Source: Ganoderma boninense (lineage: Eukaryota > Basidiomycota > Agaricomycetes > Polyporales > Polyporaceae). Taken from it: a stretch of 64,000 nt of DNA. A program made the translations under genes and the position numbers. Positions 1 through 12,200 of this stretch are shown piece after piece. Position 1 is the first letter of the stretch. Every line of letters starts with the position of its first letter. The notes beneath the pieces were generated by a model. The model made no database searches. It worked only from the letters and a program-made list of their open reading frames with translations, and was not told the origin of the DNA. The stretch spans positions 3,678,602-3,742,601 of the forward strand of contig CM035312.1 of NCBI GenBank assembly GCA_002900995.3, in the 5' to 3' direction.

Positions 1-553
1 GCAGCGAGTGCAAGGTTATGCGATAGCCCATAGTAGGGTGCTTGCTGCCGGATGATCAGACTACCAGCAGATAAACGCAAATGTCGCTCAACCGTCGATC
101 AATATAACCGTAACACGTGAGAAGGGAAGGGACCTGCCTTCATGGAGACCTGCAGGCCATGTGCATGATCGGCGAGCACACGAGGCGCGAACTCGGATTC
201 TCGCTTGTAGTAGATTGTACCGTGCCTGGGTCGCGAACAGCGCGATCGCCGGTGGGTGCCCTGGACCAACAAGATCGGGCCCGAGATAAATACGTAGATC
301 AGTGGCTGTGAGCCATCTCAGACAGTCTCAGACATAGGCCCGCAGCTTACCGTACGCGGATTTGAGAGTGTCCAGCACGAGGTATGTCTGGTGCGCGTGG
401 CTGAACGCGGCGATGGGTAACTTGAACTCGTTTGAGATCTGTGATGCGTAGATTACGTCAATATTTGTCTCAGTCCGCATTCCGGTGTGGTGTGTGCACC
501 CTGACCGAGTCATCCAGGTCGACGATTTCGGTGTGGACCTGCGCAGCGAGTTG
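1..553 (-). pseudogene. Fragment of CE9-type amidohydrolase, inverted copy
   Basis: Read on the minus strand, this matches the middle of the complete amidohydrolase gene at 9266-13190 (about 10750-11296 there), including introns and exon edges. The exon with ISNEFK and the AFxHAHxTYL stretch is recognisable, as are the next exon and its intron. Homology on the 5' side stops near 553; nothing further upstream resembles the earlier exons, so the copy is 5'-truncated. The 3' half would continue left of the window. Changes at otherwise conserved positions (AFSHAHQ for AFHHAHE) and the missing 5' exons indicate a duplicated gene fragment, not a working gene. It could be the tail of a rearranged gene whose other parts lie outside the window. 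Confidence 0.8.
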
Positions 554-2671
554 GACTCGAATCGAACGCGTAGTTATCGGTTAGATGAATCCCTTCGCTG
601 CCTCGTCTCAAAGATGCACGACAGAAGCTTTGTATGCTCGGAGGCGCGCCTGGGGGTGTCGGCCATTATGAGATGGACGCTTTTTGTGCAGCACATGGAG
701 AAGGTATAAATCGTCCTGTCGTCTTATCCCGAGGATGACCTCCCCAAGTACTCTTCTGCATCGAATCTGCGGGCCCCGTGAAGCTACCTCATCCTACCGC
801 CCCGTCATGCAGCACGATCCCAGTTCGTCACGCATCGCGGCAGCGAGCCAGGCTCAAGGTTCGCGGCGCCGCAGTCGCAAGAGTTTGGGATGGATCCTGC
901 TTCGGGATCCTCGTCGATTTCATAAAGAATATGCAGAACAAGTAGGCACACACCGAATTAGCTTGACCAAAATGGAGGGATTGGTAGTTGCGTATGTCTG
1001 CATCGTGCAGCAGTTGCTCGAACCCGAACACCATTCGCGGCAATCACGCCAGGAACGCCTTGTCAGATCAGATGGCCCTCAGAGTCGAGGCATCCGCCAA
1101 GTAAAGCCTGAGATCTGGGTTGATGGGGCCAGCGAGAGAGTAGTACAACGGCGAGGAGCATACTATACGTCCGCTCGGCGATAAATATAGTGAGGAGGAT
1201 TGAGACTGCTCGTCCGTCGACAAGTTTGCAAGGAACTCTGGAGCCTGGGCGGAGTGTTTATCAAGGATAGAATGCAAAATCCTGTATCGCAAGAGTTGGA
1301 CGAGAGAGGCAGAGCAGAGACGCAAGCCTGAGGGGGCTCGCCCTCGTTGCTTATGTAACAACGGCCCACGCCCAGCCTCAGCTATGCTTCCGAACGTCCT
1401 CTGTATCCGAGTGAACTTCTCACGGCGATCGTCCTAAGCTTTGCCCACATACATCCCCTAGAGGACTTCTAGATAGCGATTCACACAACTGTTCTCTGTG
1501 CTGATGTTGCTTTCGCTGTTACTGCGCTGCCTCTGACTGATACTTCGACCCTAGGCTGCTGCGCTTTTCCTCCTCCATCCTGATCTCGGGCTTGGCACAG
1601 ATGTTCTACCCCTAGAGCTACGACGACGGCTGGAGCACACTGGGGATGCGTAGCATTTCCTATGACTCCTTGTTACCCCTGCTCGGAGCTCTATGATGAT
1701 GTTGAGATCAGAGAGAGCCACCCTGCGCGGGCGCAGCAAGCTGCGGTACGACATGCATACTTAAGCTTGGGGCAACAACGGCAATCCCAGACAAGGTCTC
1801 TACGCCTCGGATGAAAGCGGCTCTGAATCGTAACCTTCATGCGCACCCCATCTTCATGCCACACTGCCCCCCCGTACACTTCTGAGAGTATAAATTACGT
1901 ACAACCCGATGTCGTCAGCCCTCTTGAAATGGCAGTGTCCAGATACGCGCACTCACGCCAGCGAGTGCGATCTGGCTTCCCTTCACTCTCGTTGCACATT
2001 TCCGAAGGCCCAGAAGCCCAGGCGGCACGGCGCCTGGCGCCTGGCGCCGGCGAGAAGACGACTCCCTCCGAGCTGCCATCGGGAGCACATTTTGCATGAA
2101 TTGTTCCCGGGAGGCACCGTCTTGCCATTGGCGGATGGTGTCGAGATATCCATGTCGATAGCCTTCGCCGTATTTTTGGTCCATGATTGCACCTCGCGTC
2201 GAGTCCGAAAGAGGTGCAGTCGCCATATCTAGTATTTATGTGGCGCGCCACGAGACATAGAGAAGCATGTCCCATCTCAAGGGCAGTGTCTGAGGGAGAT
2301 TTGTGCTCGGACTTGACGTGCTCAGGCGCAAGAGCTGCCTCAGCGTCACTCACGGTCTCCTCGCCTTCTCCAAGTCGCTCGAAAGACGCAAAGGAGACCG
2401 CCTCTTTACCTTTGCCCCGCCTCTCTCCCAGACCCCCATCCGCCTTCAGTATCCAGGTCCCCCCCCCCATTGCGACGTTCGCTCCGAATTAGATATATAG
2501 TTGTAAGTAGCGTCTGTGTCGCGATGAGACAGGAATCGCTAGTCTCACGTAGGATAGAACATGAATCACGACTGTTCCTGCACTTCATACCACCGTAGAT
2601 GCCTGCAGGTAGGCACCACGGCGCCGAGCAGTGCCCCACTGCACAAGAACTGACTTGGTTCACAGGAATAC
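554..2671. other. Region without a recognised gene
   Basis: Several short open frames occur on both strands, with no consistent splice pattern or recognised domain. One minus-strand stretch near 1915-2226 has a natural-looking composition (YGEGYRHGYLDTIRQWQD) and could be a remnant of an unrecognised gene. The opposing frames over the same bases are equally long, so no call is made. A poly-C run lies at about 2460-2469. Confidence 0.5.
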
Positions 2672-3965
2672 GGGTTGTCCCACATTACCAACTGCAACCT
2701 CTGCCAAACGCTGCTGCAGCAAGCAGTTGCGATGGTGGTCAGTTCGGGGCCTCTATTCCGGACGACAAGGTGTCACCCCGTCGCTGATTCTGCCTCGGTT
2801 GTAGTGGTATGAAAATTGCAACACCGCCGCACCATACTCCACGAACGTGCCAGATTCGCATGCCTGCCCTCCGGCCTATCCCCCCACGACTTATCCTGAT
2901 GCCGAGGAGTCGTTCGGGGCCGGGGAGATGGGCGCGCTGACGGGGCGGATGGCGAACGCCTGTCTCTCTCCAGAAGCGTCCTCTGCCGGCATCTCCACGG
3001 CGGCGGGCGGCAGCGGATCCGGATCGGTGAGTACAGACGTTTTCCACACCTATGCGCCGCCGGGTGCATGGACTTGTGCCCCTAACGCTGTTCCATATCA
3101 GCTCGACGCCGAGCAGCACTTTGACCTGTTCTCGTACAACGGTTCCTCACGCTGGCCTGGGGGATCTGTAGACCGCAGCGATGAGAATATCCGCCACGTT
3201 GGGCACCATGTCGTGAGCATGACGCACCTGTCCGCTGCGCGTGACCGCTGACGCACACCTGACGCTTATGTAGAACCCCGTCGAACGCCCCTTCGCTCCC
3301 ATCCCTCCCGTCCCCAGCCCCACCCACAGTACCCCCGTCATTGAGCCCTCGCACAGGGCACGTACGCTTCCAAGCAGCGGGTGAAGGGCACACCCGCGGG
3401 GCCAGTGTACTTCAACGCGGGGCTGGGGGTGTTCTTGGGGTCGCGCGCCACGCTTCGGAATGCCAACGATCCTGCGTTCGACACGGCGGCGGACATTGGA
3501 GAGAAGGCGTCGATCCGGTTCGAGGTAAGCCAAACCTCCCCCCCCCCGCACCGGAGTTGAGGCCGGAGGGAGAGGGGTGGGGGACGACCGGATCGCCGAC
3601 GAGATCCTTCAACAGCTGCCTGAGATGCGTGGACGCTGCAGCCAGGTCCGCGTGCGCCACGGCGACAAGAAGGGGCGGGGTGGCGGCCGGCCGATTACGA
3701 TGCGCGAGATGGCGGATGTGGTGTTCGACGAGCTGAGAGAGCTGATGGTGAGTGCGTCCGAGTCCTGGCGTCGTGCGGCCGGTAGCATCTCGATTGACTA
3801 CTGACTTACGTACCTGCGGGTGGACAGGAACATGTGAAGATGCTCGGAACCCCGCTCCGGCACCGTGGGGACGTCATCGACATCGAGAGGGTGGTGCTAC
3901 TCCATGTCAACCACATCTCCAAGGGGAGCCTTCAGCCGATCCTCGGGATCCGATGCAGCGCATGA
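2672..3965 (+). pseudogene. Broken copy of the CxxC-rich seven-exon gene family
   Basis: This is a tandem relative of the intact gene at 6463-7966. Recognisable parts are a degenerate exon 2 (about 2672-2736), exon 3 (from about 2797), exon 4 (3103-3217), exon 5 (about 3280-3523), exon 6 (3616-3750, with QVRVRHGDKK and GRPITMREM) and the last exon ending SLQPILGIRCSA-stop at 3965. Exon 5 lacks one base near the VIEP/VIEH codons relative to the intact paralogue, which shifts the frame and reaches an early stop. The first exon with the CPxCG motif is not visible. The last two exons are still open, so decay is recent or the single-base loss is a sequencing error. Confidence 0.75.
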
Positions 3966-4480
3966 CGAGGCGATCCCAAAAGGCTTCGGGACGCATGAAG
4001 TTAGAAGGTCTTGCATAGAAGTCGCCGGACAAAACATATCGCACATTGAGATGTAATGCGTGCAAGGACGTACCTCTAGATACATAGTGTAGAACCATAG
4101 AATGAATCCTTGTGTATCCTTCTTTGGGGTAGTCCAGCCGCCGGCCTCGCCGAGAACACGTTGTGTGGAGACTAGAATAGTGCCGGCGGGAGAAGACCTG
4201 ATCACCCAAGTGCCTACAGGGTTCCAGGTGGACCCGACGCAGTGGGCGCAAGCGAGACACAGCACGAAGGGCTGACCAGAAGGCAATGTGTAGGTGACGA
4301 AGAGTTCTGAGTTCCGTACCGAGTCGTGAGATGATTGCGAGTGGTAAGATAGGTTGGAGTCATAAAGTGGGTGATGGGAGGCGACGGAGGAACAAGTTCT
4401 AGAGTGCCAGCGGGAACTGCCACTGGGCGCAATCTGCAGCGCATGTCCGAGTCATGATGTGTACGTAATCCCGGAGAGGG
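2672..4480 (+). repeat. Segmental duplication, left copy
   Basis: The broken family gene and about 500 bp of its 3' flank are repeated, diverged, at about 6571-8560. In the flank, shared landmarks are the words ATCCTTGTGTATCCTT, then a CGCC-rich stretch, then AACACGTTGTGTG, in the same order and spacing (about 4108-4163 here, 8130-8190 in the right copy). Homology outside the coding exons shows that a genomic block was duplicated, not a processed transcript. Confidence 0.7.
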
Positions 4481-4903
4481 CCGACAAGCCACGTCGCAAC
4501 GGTGCTAAGCGCTGATTACTGCTCTCGCTTTTGCAACGTTCCCTGCGTTCGAAACCCAGTAGGAGGCCTCAATCATGTCTCGAGGTGACCATTTTACAAC
4601 CAGAATCTGTCACAGCTCCCCAGTCTCTCAAATTTGTGGTGCTGACTTGCTGCTAGATATCTAGCGAGCCGGTTGCTACCGAAGATTGGGTGGCTGTGGC
4701 TTCCCCTCATCCGCAATTCGAGTCAGGCAGTGTCCGGTGGCATAGATATCGTGCCGAGCACCTTTAGCATATAAAGTACTCTCCATATAGGATGCCCTTT
4801 CAAACACAGCCCGTCGAGCAGCCCACCCAACCAACTTGAACTATCGGTACTTCTCGCACTAGGCTGGCGCCACAATCCTACTGTGCCATCCTCCCATAAC
4901 AAT

Positions 4904-5360
4904 ATGGCTTCCGAAACAGAAACCACCGTAGGTTCTATGGATTCTCTTGAGTTTCTGTATTCTTATATTCCCCCTTCGCAGCTCCTTTCCCAACTTCCTG
5001 CGTTCAGCCGCATCGTTACCCCCGACGCCACCATTTACATCAAACGAGGGGACGGCATCTGGTACCGCTGGGCGGATTATCAGTATGGCTGCGCCATTGA
5101 GGTGAGCTTCGTAATCTTCTAGAAGCCATGGGAACGGACATAATGAACGTCTGTTTGTAATTACAAGCTCGGACAATTCCTTCCCACCGGAACGCAGGCA
5201 TTTCACATGCAAGACGACTCGCCGCGCTACGTCAAGCTTCGCCACGACTGGCTCACCACCCGACCGGAGAGGGCGGCTTTCGCTAGCAAAGTGGTGAGCG
5301 GCTTGCGTTGCCACATCATTCGTCGGTGACCAACACTGTGTGTAGCCCGCCACAGCCTGA
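4904..5360 (+). CDS. Small protein of unknown function, three exons
   Basis: ATG at 4904 opens a first exon of 67 codons (MASETETTVGS start, with the stretch YIPPSQLLSQLPAFSRIV). A consensus donor GTGAGC follows a GAG codon, and the acceptor ACAAG precedes LGQFLPTGTQAFHMQDD. A second GTGAGC donor after AFASKV leads to a last exon of four codons ending at 5360. The protein is about 115 aa. No domain, signal peptide or membrane segment is visible and the family is not recognised. Supporting points are two phase-0 introns with good donors and a TATA-like word (ATATAAAG) about 135 bp upstream. The very short last exon is the weakest part; the real end could lie further on. Confidence 0.45.
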
Positions 5361-6462
5361 CCGCAGCAAGAGACGTCTGTCAGTGGATACCGCGCCGACT
5401 TCTACAAACTCGGTGCAGATTCACGGTCACGCTATCCTCCACACTGACGGATGGACGTATTCTCTCTGGTTCTCGATCCGCTTCCACCGGCGCGCGTGCC
5501 TCCGTTGGTGACACTATGCAACCTGTGTCGATCGCCGTGTGGACGACACCGCAGCCTGTGCACTGGTTTCCCCCCTCTCATCTCCCGTCCCTAGTTTCCT
5601 ACTCTCTCCCTGTTTAGTTCCGGTCGTCCCATTTCTCCTCAGCGTACAGCGTATATTATTTATCATATCGTAGTCTAGGACATACCTAATGGTTAACAAG
5701 GATATTCGAGCACGGCCATTGGCCTCCACCCAACAAACCATCCGTCCGAACGGTGATCTCCCAACATCACATGGCGTTTCTGAACAGTAAGCAGGGGAAA
5801 CCGTACAGTCATCTCAAGGGCTGAACCACAAGCTGTTTCGAGTTCCCGGACGCGCACGTCCCGAACGCCACAGATTGGGGGGGGGCGCTGCTCGTCCTCG
5901 AGGCATGAGCAGCACTGTGGACCATCGTCTTCCACCTAAACATAGCTCCATCTGCCACGCCTTAGAGCGCGACATTGTCTCTTGGCTCTTTTCTGGAGCG
6001 CCTCGGATATCGATGTACTCGAATCACGGACACGATCTCCCAAATCCACGACCCATCATATCCACCCGCAAAGCTTGACGGACATCGGAATCCAGCTGTC
6101 ATAATACGGCTCGTTCCGCGTGAGAAATTAAGCCGATGGGCACGAAGGGAAGCAGGCTCTGTCATGACATCCAGTCCACATTGGCCTCGGCGCGCAGCGA
6201 CCCTGCACCTGAGAACCTCGAGCCCGCTGCCCAGATCTTGGCCTTACAAAGGGCTACGCTTCACATCGTTCCTCCCCTCCAGCTTGAACCACAGACCGCA
6301 GCCCCGCCCGCTTTAACTGTCTCCCTTGCACGTTTCGTCTTGATCCCCATCTTTCAGGCCCTTCCGCTTGATCACTAGACCGTTTTAATCCACTTACCCC
6401 ATTGTAAGTCGTGTCCACGTCCCCGCGAGCAAGGCGCGATCTGATATCAACCTCCGTAGACC
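5361..6462. other. Intergenic region, nothing recognised
   Basis: This includes the promoter of the gene starting at 6463. The stretch about 5560-5680 is pyrimidine-rich. Open frames on both strands overlap and none shows a domain or a believable splice structure. Confidence 0.5.
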
Positions 6463-7966
6463 ATGCTCGCCTACCCCTGCCCCGTCTGCGGCGACTATGG
6501 GTGTACCCAGGTGTGCGATAGCCCGTACGGAGTCGCCGCATTGCGTCGAGACTCACTCCGTTCCTAGCAGCACGGCTGGTGCTACATGGACGACAGCGCC
6601 CTCCTCCAAACGTTGCTGAAGGGCTTCGAGGAGATGGTGAGTCTCCACTCTCTCCTCAGGACAACGAAGACACAACTCACCGCTAGTCGCCCATCGTATC
6701 TTACTCGCTGTAGTTGCGGCGCAGCAATAACGCTAGCGCACCGTATGCGGGCGGCATGGGCATGATGGACTCGCCGCCGCAGTACATCTACTCGCCCGCC
6801 TATCCGCCCATGGTCTACCCGCCCACCTTCAATACGAATGCCGCGGGGTGGTCCGGGGCGAAGGATGTGGACGCACTGGCCGACCGCATGCAGAACGCCT
6901 ACATATCTCCCCCCGCGTACTCCGCCGACATCTGGGCCGCGCAGGGCGGCACATCCGTAAGTCAACACTTGTGCCACATCCAGGCATCGCGCGGTCCACG
7001 CACCTGCGCCGCTGACACCCCGTCGTGTCACTGCCAGGCCGCTCCCCTCTATCCCACCGGCAGCCACACCCCGCCCTACCAGGGCGTAGCCTCGTCCTCA
7101 GAGTATGATGACATGCTCGCGCGCTGGCCCGAAAGCTACGCCAGCGTCCCGCAGGACGCGGATCTCGGAGAGCTCAGCGACGAAGATATCAGTTACGCTG
7201 AACAGCATGAGGTGAGCGCGACGCACCATCCGTCAGGGTGTCTGTGGATCTCGTCGGCCGCTGACGTGCCGACCTGATGCTCAGATTCAGAACCGCGTCG
7301 AACCGCCCCTCGTTCCCACCCACCCGGGCCCTGTCCCCTCTATCTCCGTCATCGAGCACCTCGAGCAGGGCAGCTACCCGCGCAAGCAGCCGGTAAAGGG
7401 CACGCCCGCGGGCCCGGTCTACTTCAACGGGGGCCTCGGCGTCTCCTTCGGGTCCCTCGCCGCGCTCGCGGACGGCGGGGAGCTTGCGTTCGACGCTGCT
7501 GCCTCGATCGGCGAGAAGGCGTCTATCCGATTCGAGGTGCGTCTCCACATTCCCCGCAGGAAGTCTCCTGGAGCCTGGGCGCGGCTGAGAATCCACTGAC
7601 TGGTCCCTGCATTCGCCACCAGCTGCCACAGTTCAGCGGGCATTCCATGCAGGTCCGCGTGCGCCACGGGGACAAGGACAAGAAGGGCAGGGAGGGCCGG
7701 CCGATCACGATGAGAGAGATGGGGGACGCTGTGTTCGACGTCCTGAGGAAGCTCATGGTGAGTGGGGGTTTCCGAGTCGGTCGCTCCACTGGCACGACAG
7801 TCGCGATTGCGTGCTTACCTTCGGACAGAACCACGGGGAGAACGTAGGGGAGCCGCTGCGGCACGGGGGTGCGGTCGTCGACATCGAGAGGGTGGTGCTG
7901 CTGCGCGTCGACCACGTCTCCAAGGGCAGCATCCAGCCCATCCTCGGGATCCGAAAGAACGGATGA
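6463..7966 (+). CDS. Unknown-family protein with CxxC-rich N terminus
   Basis: Seven exons, all joined in phase 0: 6463-6510, 6571-6636, 6714-6956, 7038-7211, 7285-7536, 7623-7757 and 7829-7966, giving 351 aa. Every boundary has a GT donor and an AG acceptor. Exon 1 encodes CPVCGDYGC, kept as CNICHKHGC in the paralogue at 18180-19604, so the cysteines look functional (a small metal-binding knuckle is an inference). Exon 2 has WCYMDD. Exon 3 is rich in Pro and Tyr. Exons 5-7 are the most conserved between copies: SISVIEHLEQG, KGTPAGP, ASIGEKASIRFE, QVRVRHGDK, GRPITMREMGD and SKGSIQPILGIR. The family is not recognised. Four copies in this window show local duplication. No signal peptide or membrane segment is visible. 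Confidence 0.75.
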
Positions 7967-8560
7967 GCCGTGAGCAGTGCCGAAGGGCAGAGGGGGCACG
8001 AAGTTAGATGAAGCTGAACCGGAAGTCGACGAATAGAGCTTGTACTAATAGGACATAGAGACGCCTCGCATACGACTACGCACCTCGAAAAGAAAGCGTG
8101 TTGCAGAACCACAAGGTCGGCTGAATGCATCCTTGTGTATCCTTGTGTCGGGTAGTTTGGCAGATCGCCTCGCGGAAAACACGTTGTGTGCGGATTGAGA
8201 TCGAACGCCGGCTGCAGAAAGGCTTATCACTTAAGTGTCGTCAGGGTTATCGGGTAGATACTAGATGGAGCCGGGGATCTGACGTGATGGGCGTAAGTGA
8301 GGCAAGTGCCAGACATCTGGCGAGAGAATGGCGGTGGCGGCTAGCGGAGCAGTGGACGATAGCTGAGGCTTTGATGCATGTCGGGGACGAACTGGGGTCC
8401 GAGGAATACCCAATGCGGGCAGGGAGGCCATGCGTGAGGCCAGTGGGTCGAGCACTGTTGCGGAATGAGTGCGGTAGAGCTCGAGGGGGGATGGTTCGCT
8501 CCGGAGGTGAAGTAAGTAGGAGTAGGGTCATATAAATGGCCCATGGGTTCAGGCAGATTG
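6571..8560 (+). repeat. Segmental duplication, right copy
   Basis: This is the counterpart of 2672-4480 and contains the intact family gene with its 3' flank. The flank past 7966 has no gene of its own. Similarity to the left copy fades after about 8540. Confidence 0.65.
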
Positions 8561-8822
8561 AGTTCGAGTCCTGGATCTTCTGATCAGGTGCCAGGGACGA
8601 GGGTGTCGACCCACGTTCATTTGATAGATCCTGCTGGTAGCGTATAGTCATAAAGATGGGCCAGCCGAACTGAGTGCGTTGTGAACTTCCGAAGTATGTA
8701 CGGCCTGTTCAGGTATGCATGAAGTGGTGTCCACGACTCGGACGCAGCTTCAAGTTTGCTTCACTGATCGATAATCAGGCCGCCAACAGTTAATATTAAT
8801 ATAAGTATCTGATTAAATATCA

Positions 8823-8894
8823 TCCGATATGGTGTAGTGGCTAACATTATCGCCTCTCACGCGATAGCCCGGGGTTCGATTCCCCGTGTCGGAA
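8823..8894 (+). tRNA. tRNA-Glu (anticodon CTC)
   Basis: The sequence folds as a 72-nt cloverleaf. The acceptor stem pairs TCCGATA (8823-8829) with TGTCGGA (8887-8893), with one G-T pair. The anticodon loop is CTCTCAC, with CTC at positions 34-36, closed by TCGC/GCGA. The T arm is CCGGGGTTCGATTCCCCG. A run of five T follows within a few bases, as expected for Pol III termination. No intron is present. Sequence and anticodon agree with eukaryotic tRNA-Glu. Confidence 0.95.
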
Positions 8895-9265
8895 CTTTTT
8901 GCTAGAGTTCCCACATTTTAGCGCCCGCTTGTTCCTGATGATTGCTGGCGCCATGCGGGCCTGGCCGCTCTCTTGCACCTCGACCAACACAACGGTCCCA
9001 GGGTCTCCGTCTCCCGCCCACGTAAGTAGGTTAATTCAAACCCTTGAACAGGGAGACAACGAATGTCCACCTGATGCTTGCCTTCAGTAGCAGGTGATCG
9101 CTAACCCTACGAGTGTTGCCGACTTAGAGGAGTAAGTCGCCCGGTTCCACTCGCGTTGCGCCATCACAAAATGCTCATAATGTGGCCGTGGGTTCCAGCC
9201 TGTCGAGGAGCGATAGCATCCTCCCCGTCGCGTCCACACTTCCCTCAGCTTCGACAACACGCGCC

Positions 9266-12200
9266 ATGCACGGCGAGGAGTCAAAGCTTCCGTCATACGT
9301 CCGCGAGACGACCCAGCGTCGAGCTCACGGCAGGCTTTCTCGCGGTCTACGACTGATCCTGGCTATCGCCTTATCCTTTTTCGCCTTCCAGTACCTGCGA
9401 CTCTACTCTGCCGCCCTGAGGTCGTCGGAGAGCGTCCGGGTTCCACTGCGCGCTGCTGAGTGGCTGGACAAGTGCCACCTTCTCAACGCACAGCCGGGTC
9501 CTCCCTCTGATTTCAACACTCGGACCCACTCAGACCGCTTCGTGCCTGGCACGATGGCCACGCTGATTACGGTATTCTGCAGCCTTTCCTCCGTCGGCGT
9601 TGGTTTTAGTTGACGCTCACATACCAACCCGCCAGAACGCCACGATCTGGACTGGAGGCGCCGACGGTCTGGAGGTCGTGAAGGGAGACATTCTCCTCGA
9701 TGGCGGCCTCATCAAGCACGTCGGCGTCCTCGACGATTCTCTTCTGGGACAATACGCCGATTTGATGCGGATCGATGCCCAGAGTCGCTGGGTGTCACCG
9801 GGGTTCGTTGCTGCATTACCTTTGACCCGTCGCTACTGACCCTTGTATAGTATCATCGATATGCACAGTCACTTGTACGCGGGCAAATTACCTTCCAAGG
9901 CTTCATACGGCTCACAGTCATCTGCAGAGGAGTTGACAGCGTTCCAGAACTGCGTGGAGGTGATGATACCAACTCGTACAAAGGGCCTATACTACCTGTA
10001 TGTCCCTCAACGCCTGTGTTCGTGCTCAGCGACTGACGCTATTATGCAAGTGGCTTCGCGCTCTCGATGCCTTGAACACTCGTGACGACGCGTATAAACT
10101 GAGCATCTCTGGCGGTCTCACGGTGAGTAGCACTAGTCTCCGGCATCGGAGAGGGGTCGTTCACCATTCTCCTGTAGACTGCGCTTGTCCTACCGGGGTC
10201 TGCGAATGCGATCGGAGGACAAGCCATCCTCATCAAGCTTCGTCCCACCGCCGACCGAGCGCCGACAGGCATGCTGCTCGAGAACCCTTACGAGCGTAAC
10301 CGGAGCGTCTATGACCCGCACGGCCACTTCCGATACCGCCAAATGAAGTATGTCTCAACGGTTTCCCATTCGTCTCTTACCAATTGACATTTTCGTAGGC
10401 ATGCGTGTGGGGAGAATCCTGGTCCGTCTACGTCTACACAGTAGTGGCCTCAAGCTCGTCCTAATCGCGTCGTGCTCGTTAGATCGTGTATACAGCAACA
10501 CCCGGATGGACACCGCATGGGCCTTCCGCGAGGCATACGAACACGCGCGGAAGATCAGGGACGCGCAGGACGACTTCTGTGCGAAGGCCACGAGGGGCGA
10601 CTGGACCGGCCTCGGAGACTACCCGGAGGATCTTCAGTGGGAGGCCCTCGTAGACGTTCTTCGGGGCCGCGTGAAGGTAAACATCCGCCCGATCGCTCTG
10701 TGATCGATTTGAGCCTGACCTAGGACGGCAGGTCCAAACCCATTGTTACGAAACCGTCGACCTGGATGACCTAGTCAGGGTGCGCACACCACACCGGAAT
10801 GCGGTCGGAGACAAATATTGACGTAATTCACGCATCACAGATCTCGAACGAGTTCAAGTTTCCCATCGCCGCGTTCCACCACGCACACGAGACGTACCTC
10901 GTGCCGGACACGCTCAAATCCGCGTACGGTAAGCTGCGGGCCTATGTCTGAGATGGCTCACAGCCACTGATCTACATATTTATCTCGGGCTCGATCTTGT
11001 TGGTCCAGGGCACACACCGGCGATCGCGCTGTTCGCGACGCAGGCCCGGTACAAGCGAGAAGCCTACCGCGGATCCGAGTTCGCGCCTCGTGTGCTCGCT
11101 GATCATGGCCTGCAGGTCGTCATGAAGGCAGGTCCAGGACCCTTCCCTTCTCATGTGTAATGGTTATATTGATCGACGGCTGAGCAACATTTGCGTTTAT
11201 CTGCTGGCAGTCCGACCACCCCGTGTTGAACTCGCGTTATCTGGTGTACGAGGCCCAGCAAGCCCACTATTATGGACTGCCACATAACCTTGCGCTCGCT
11301 GCTGTCACCACGACTCCCGCGAAGGTTATGGGCCAGGATCACCGCATAGGTTACGTTAAAGAAGGTGCGCATCAACTAATTAATTTCGTCCGACGGAGGC
11401 GAAGGTAGCACGGCTGTTGACCTCTGTTGACACTCGTTTCTGCAGGGTACGACGCGGGTAAGTTCGCAGCCCGCCAGTCATACATGCATACATACATTCA
11501 TAACATAGAACTCTAACTGCGCCCCCGCTCGCGACAGACCTTGTGCTCTGGGACAGCCACCCCTTGGCACTCGGAGCGACTCCGCAGCAGGTCTGGATCG
11601 ATGGAATTGCGCAGCTTGCTGCCCCGCACCTCCTTTCCAAGCCTGCAGCCTTCCAGAAGGTCCCAAGTACGCCCAACTTCGACAAAGAGGTGCAGGCGAC
11701 CCTGCAACACGATGGCCTTCCGCCCCTCGAGCCGGTTCAATCGAAGTCGAGCACAGTCGTGTTCACGAATGTCTCGAGCATCTTCATGCGCGACGGCTAC
11801 AGCGTCCGCGAGGCGTTTACCGCCGACTCGTCAGACCCCCTCTCCGCCGGCGTCGTCGTCGTGCGGGACGGACAGCTTGCGTGCTTCGGCTCCGCCGCGA
11901 GCGCGTGCGCCTCGTCCGTGCACCCCGAAGAGACCGCCGAGTTCGTCGATCTCGAAGGCGGCTCTGTCGCGCCGGGGCTCATCAGCACTGGGGCGCCGCT
12001 CGGGCTCCAGGAGATCGACCAGGAGTCGTCTACGCAGGACGGATACGTCTTGGACCCCCTTACCGAGGGCGTGCCCGAGATCGTCGGGGGATCCGGTGCG
12101 CTCATCCGCGCGACGGACGGCCTGCAGTTCTCTACCCGGGACGCGCTGTGAGTCCTGCCTGCCCATAGTTGCGAATCCTGAGGCTTCTGTGCTGATCTGA

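Noticed and set aside
1895..2470. 191-residue minus-strand frame as a gene
   Set aside because: Three frames over the same bases are equally open, with no domain and no splice signals, which is expected in GC-rich sequence.
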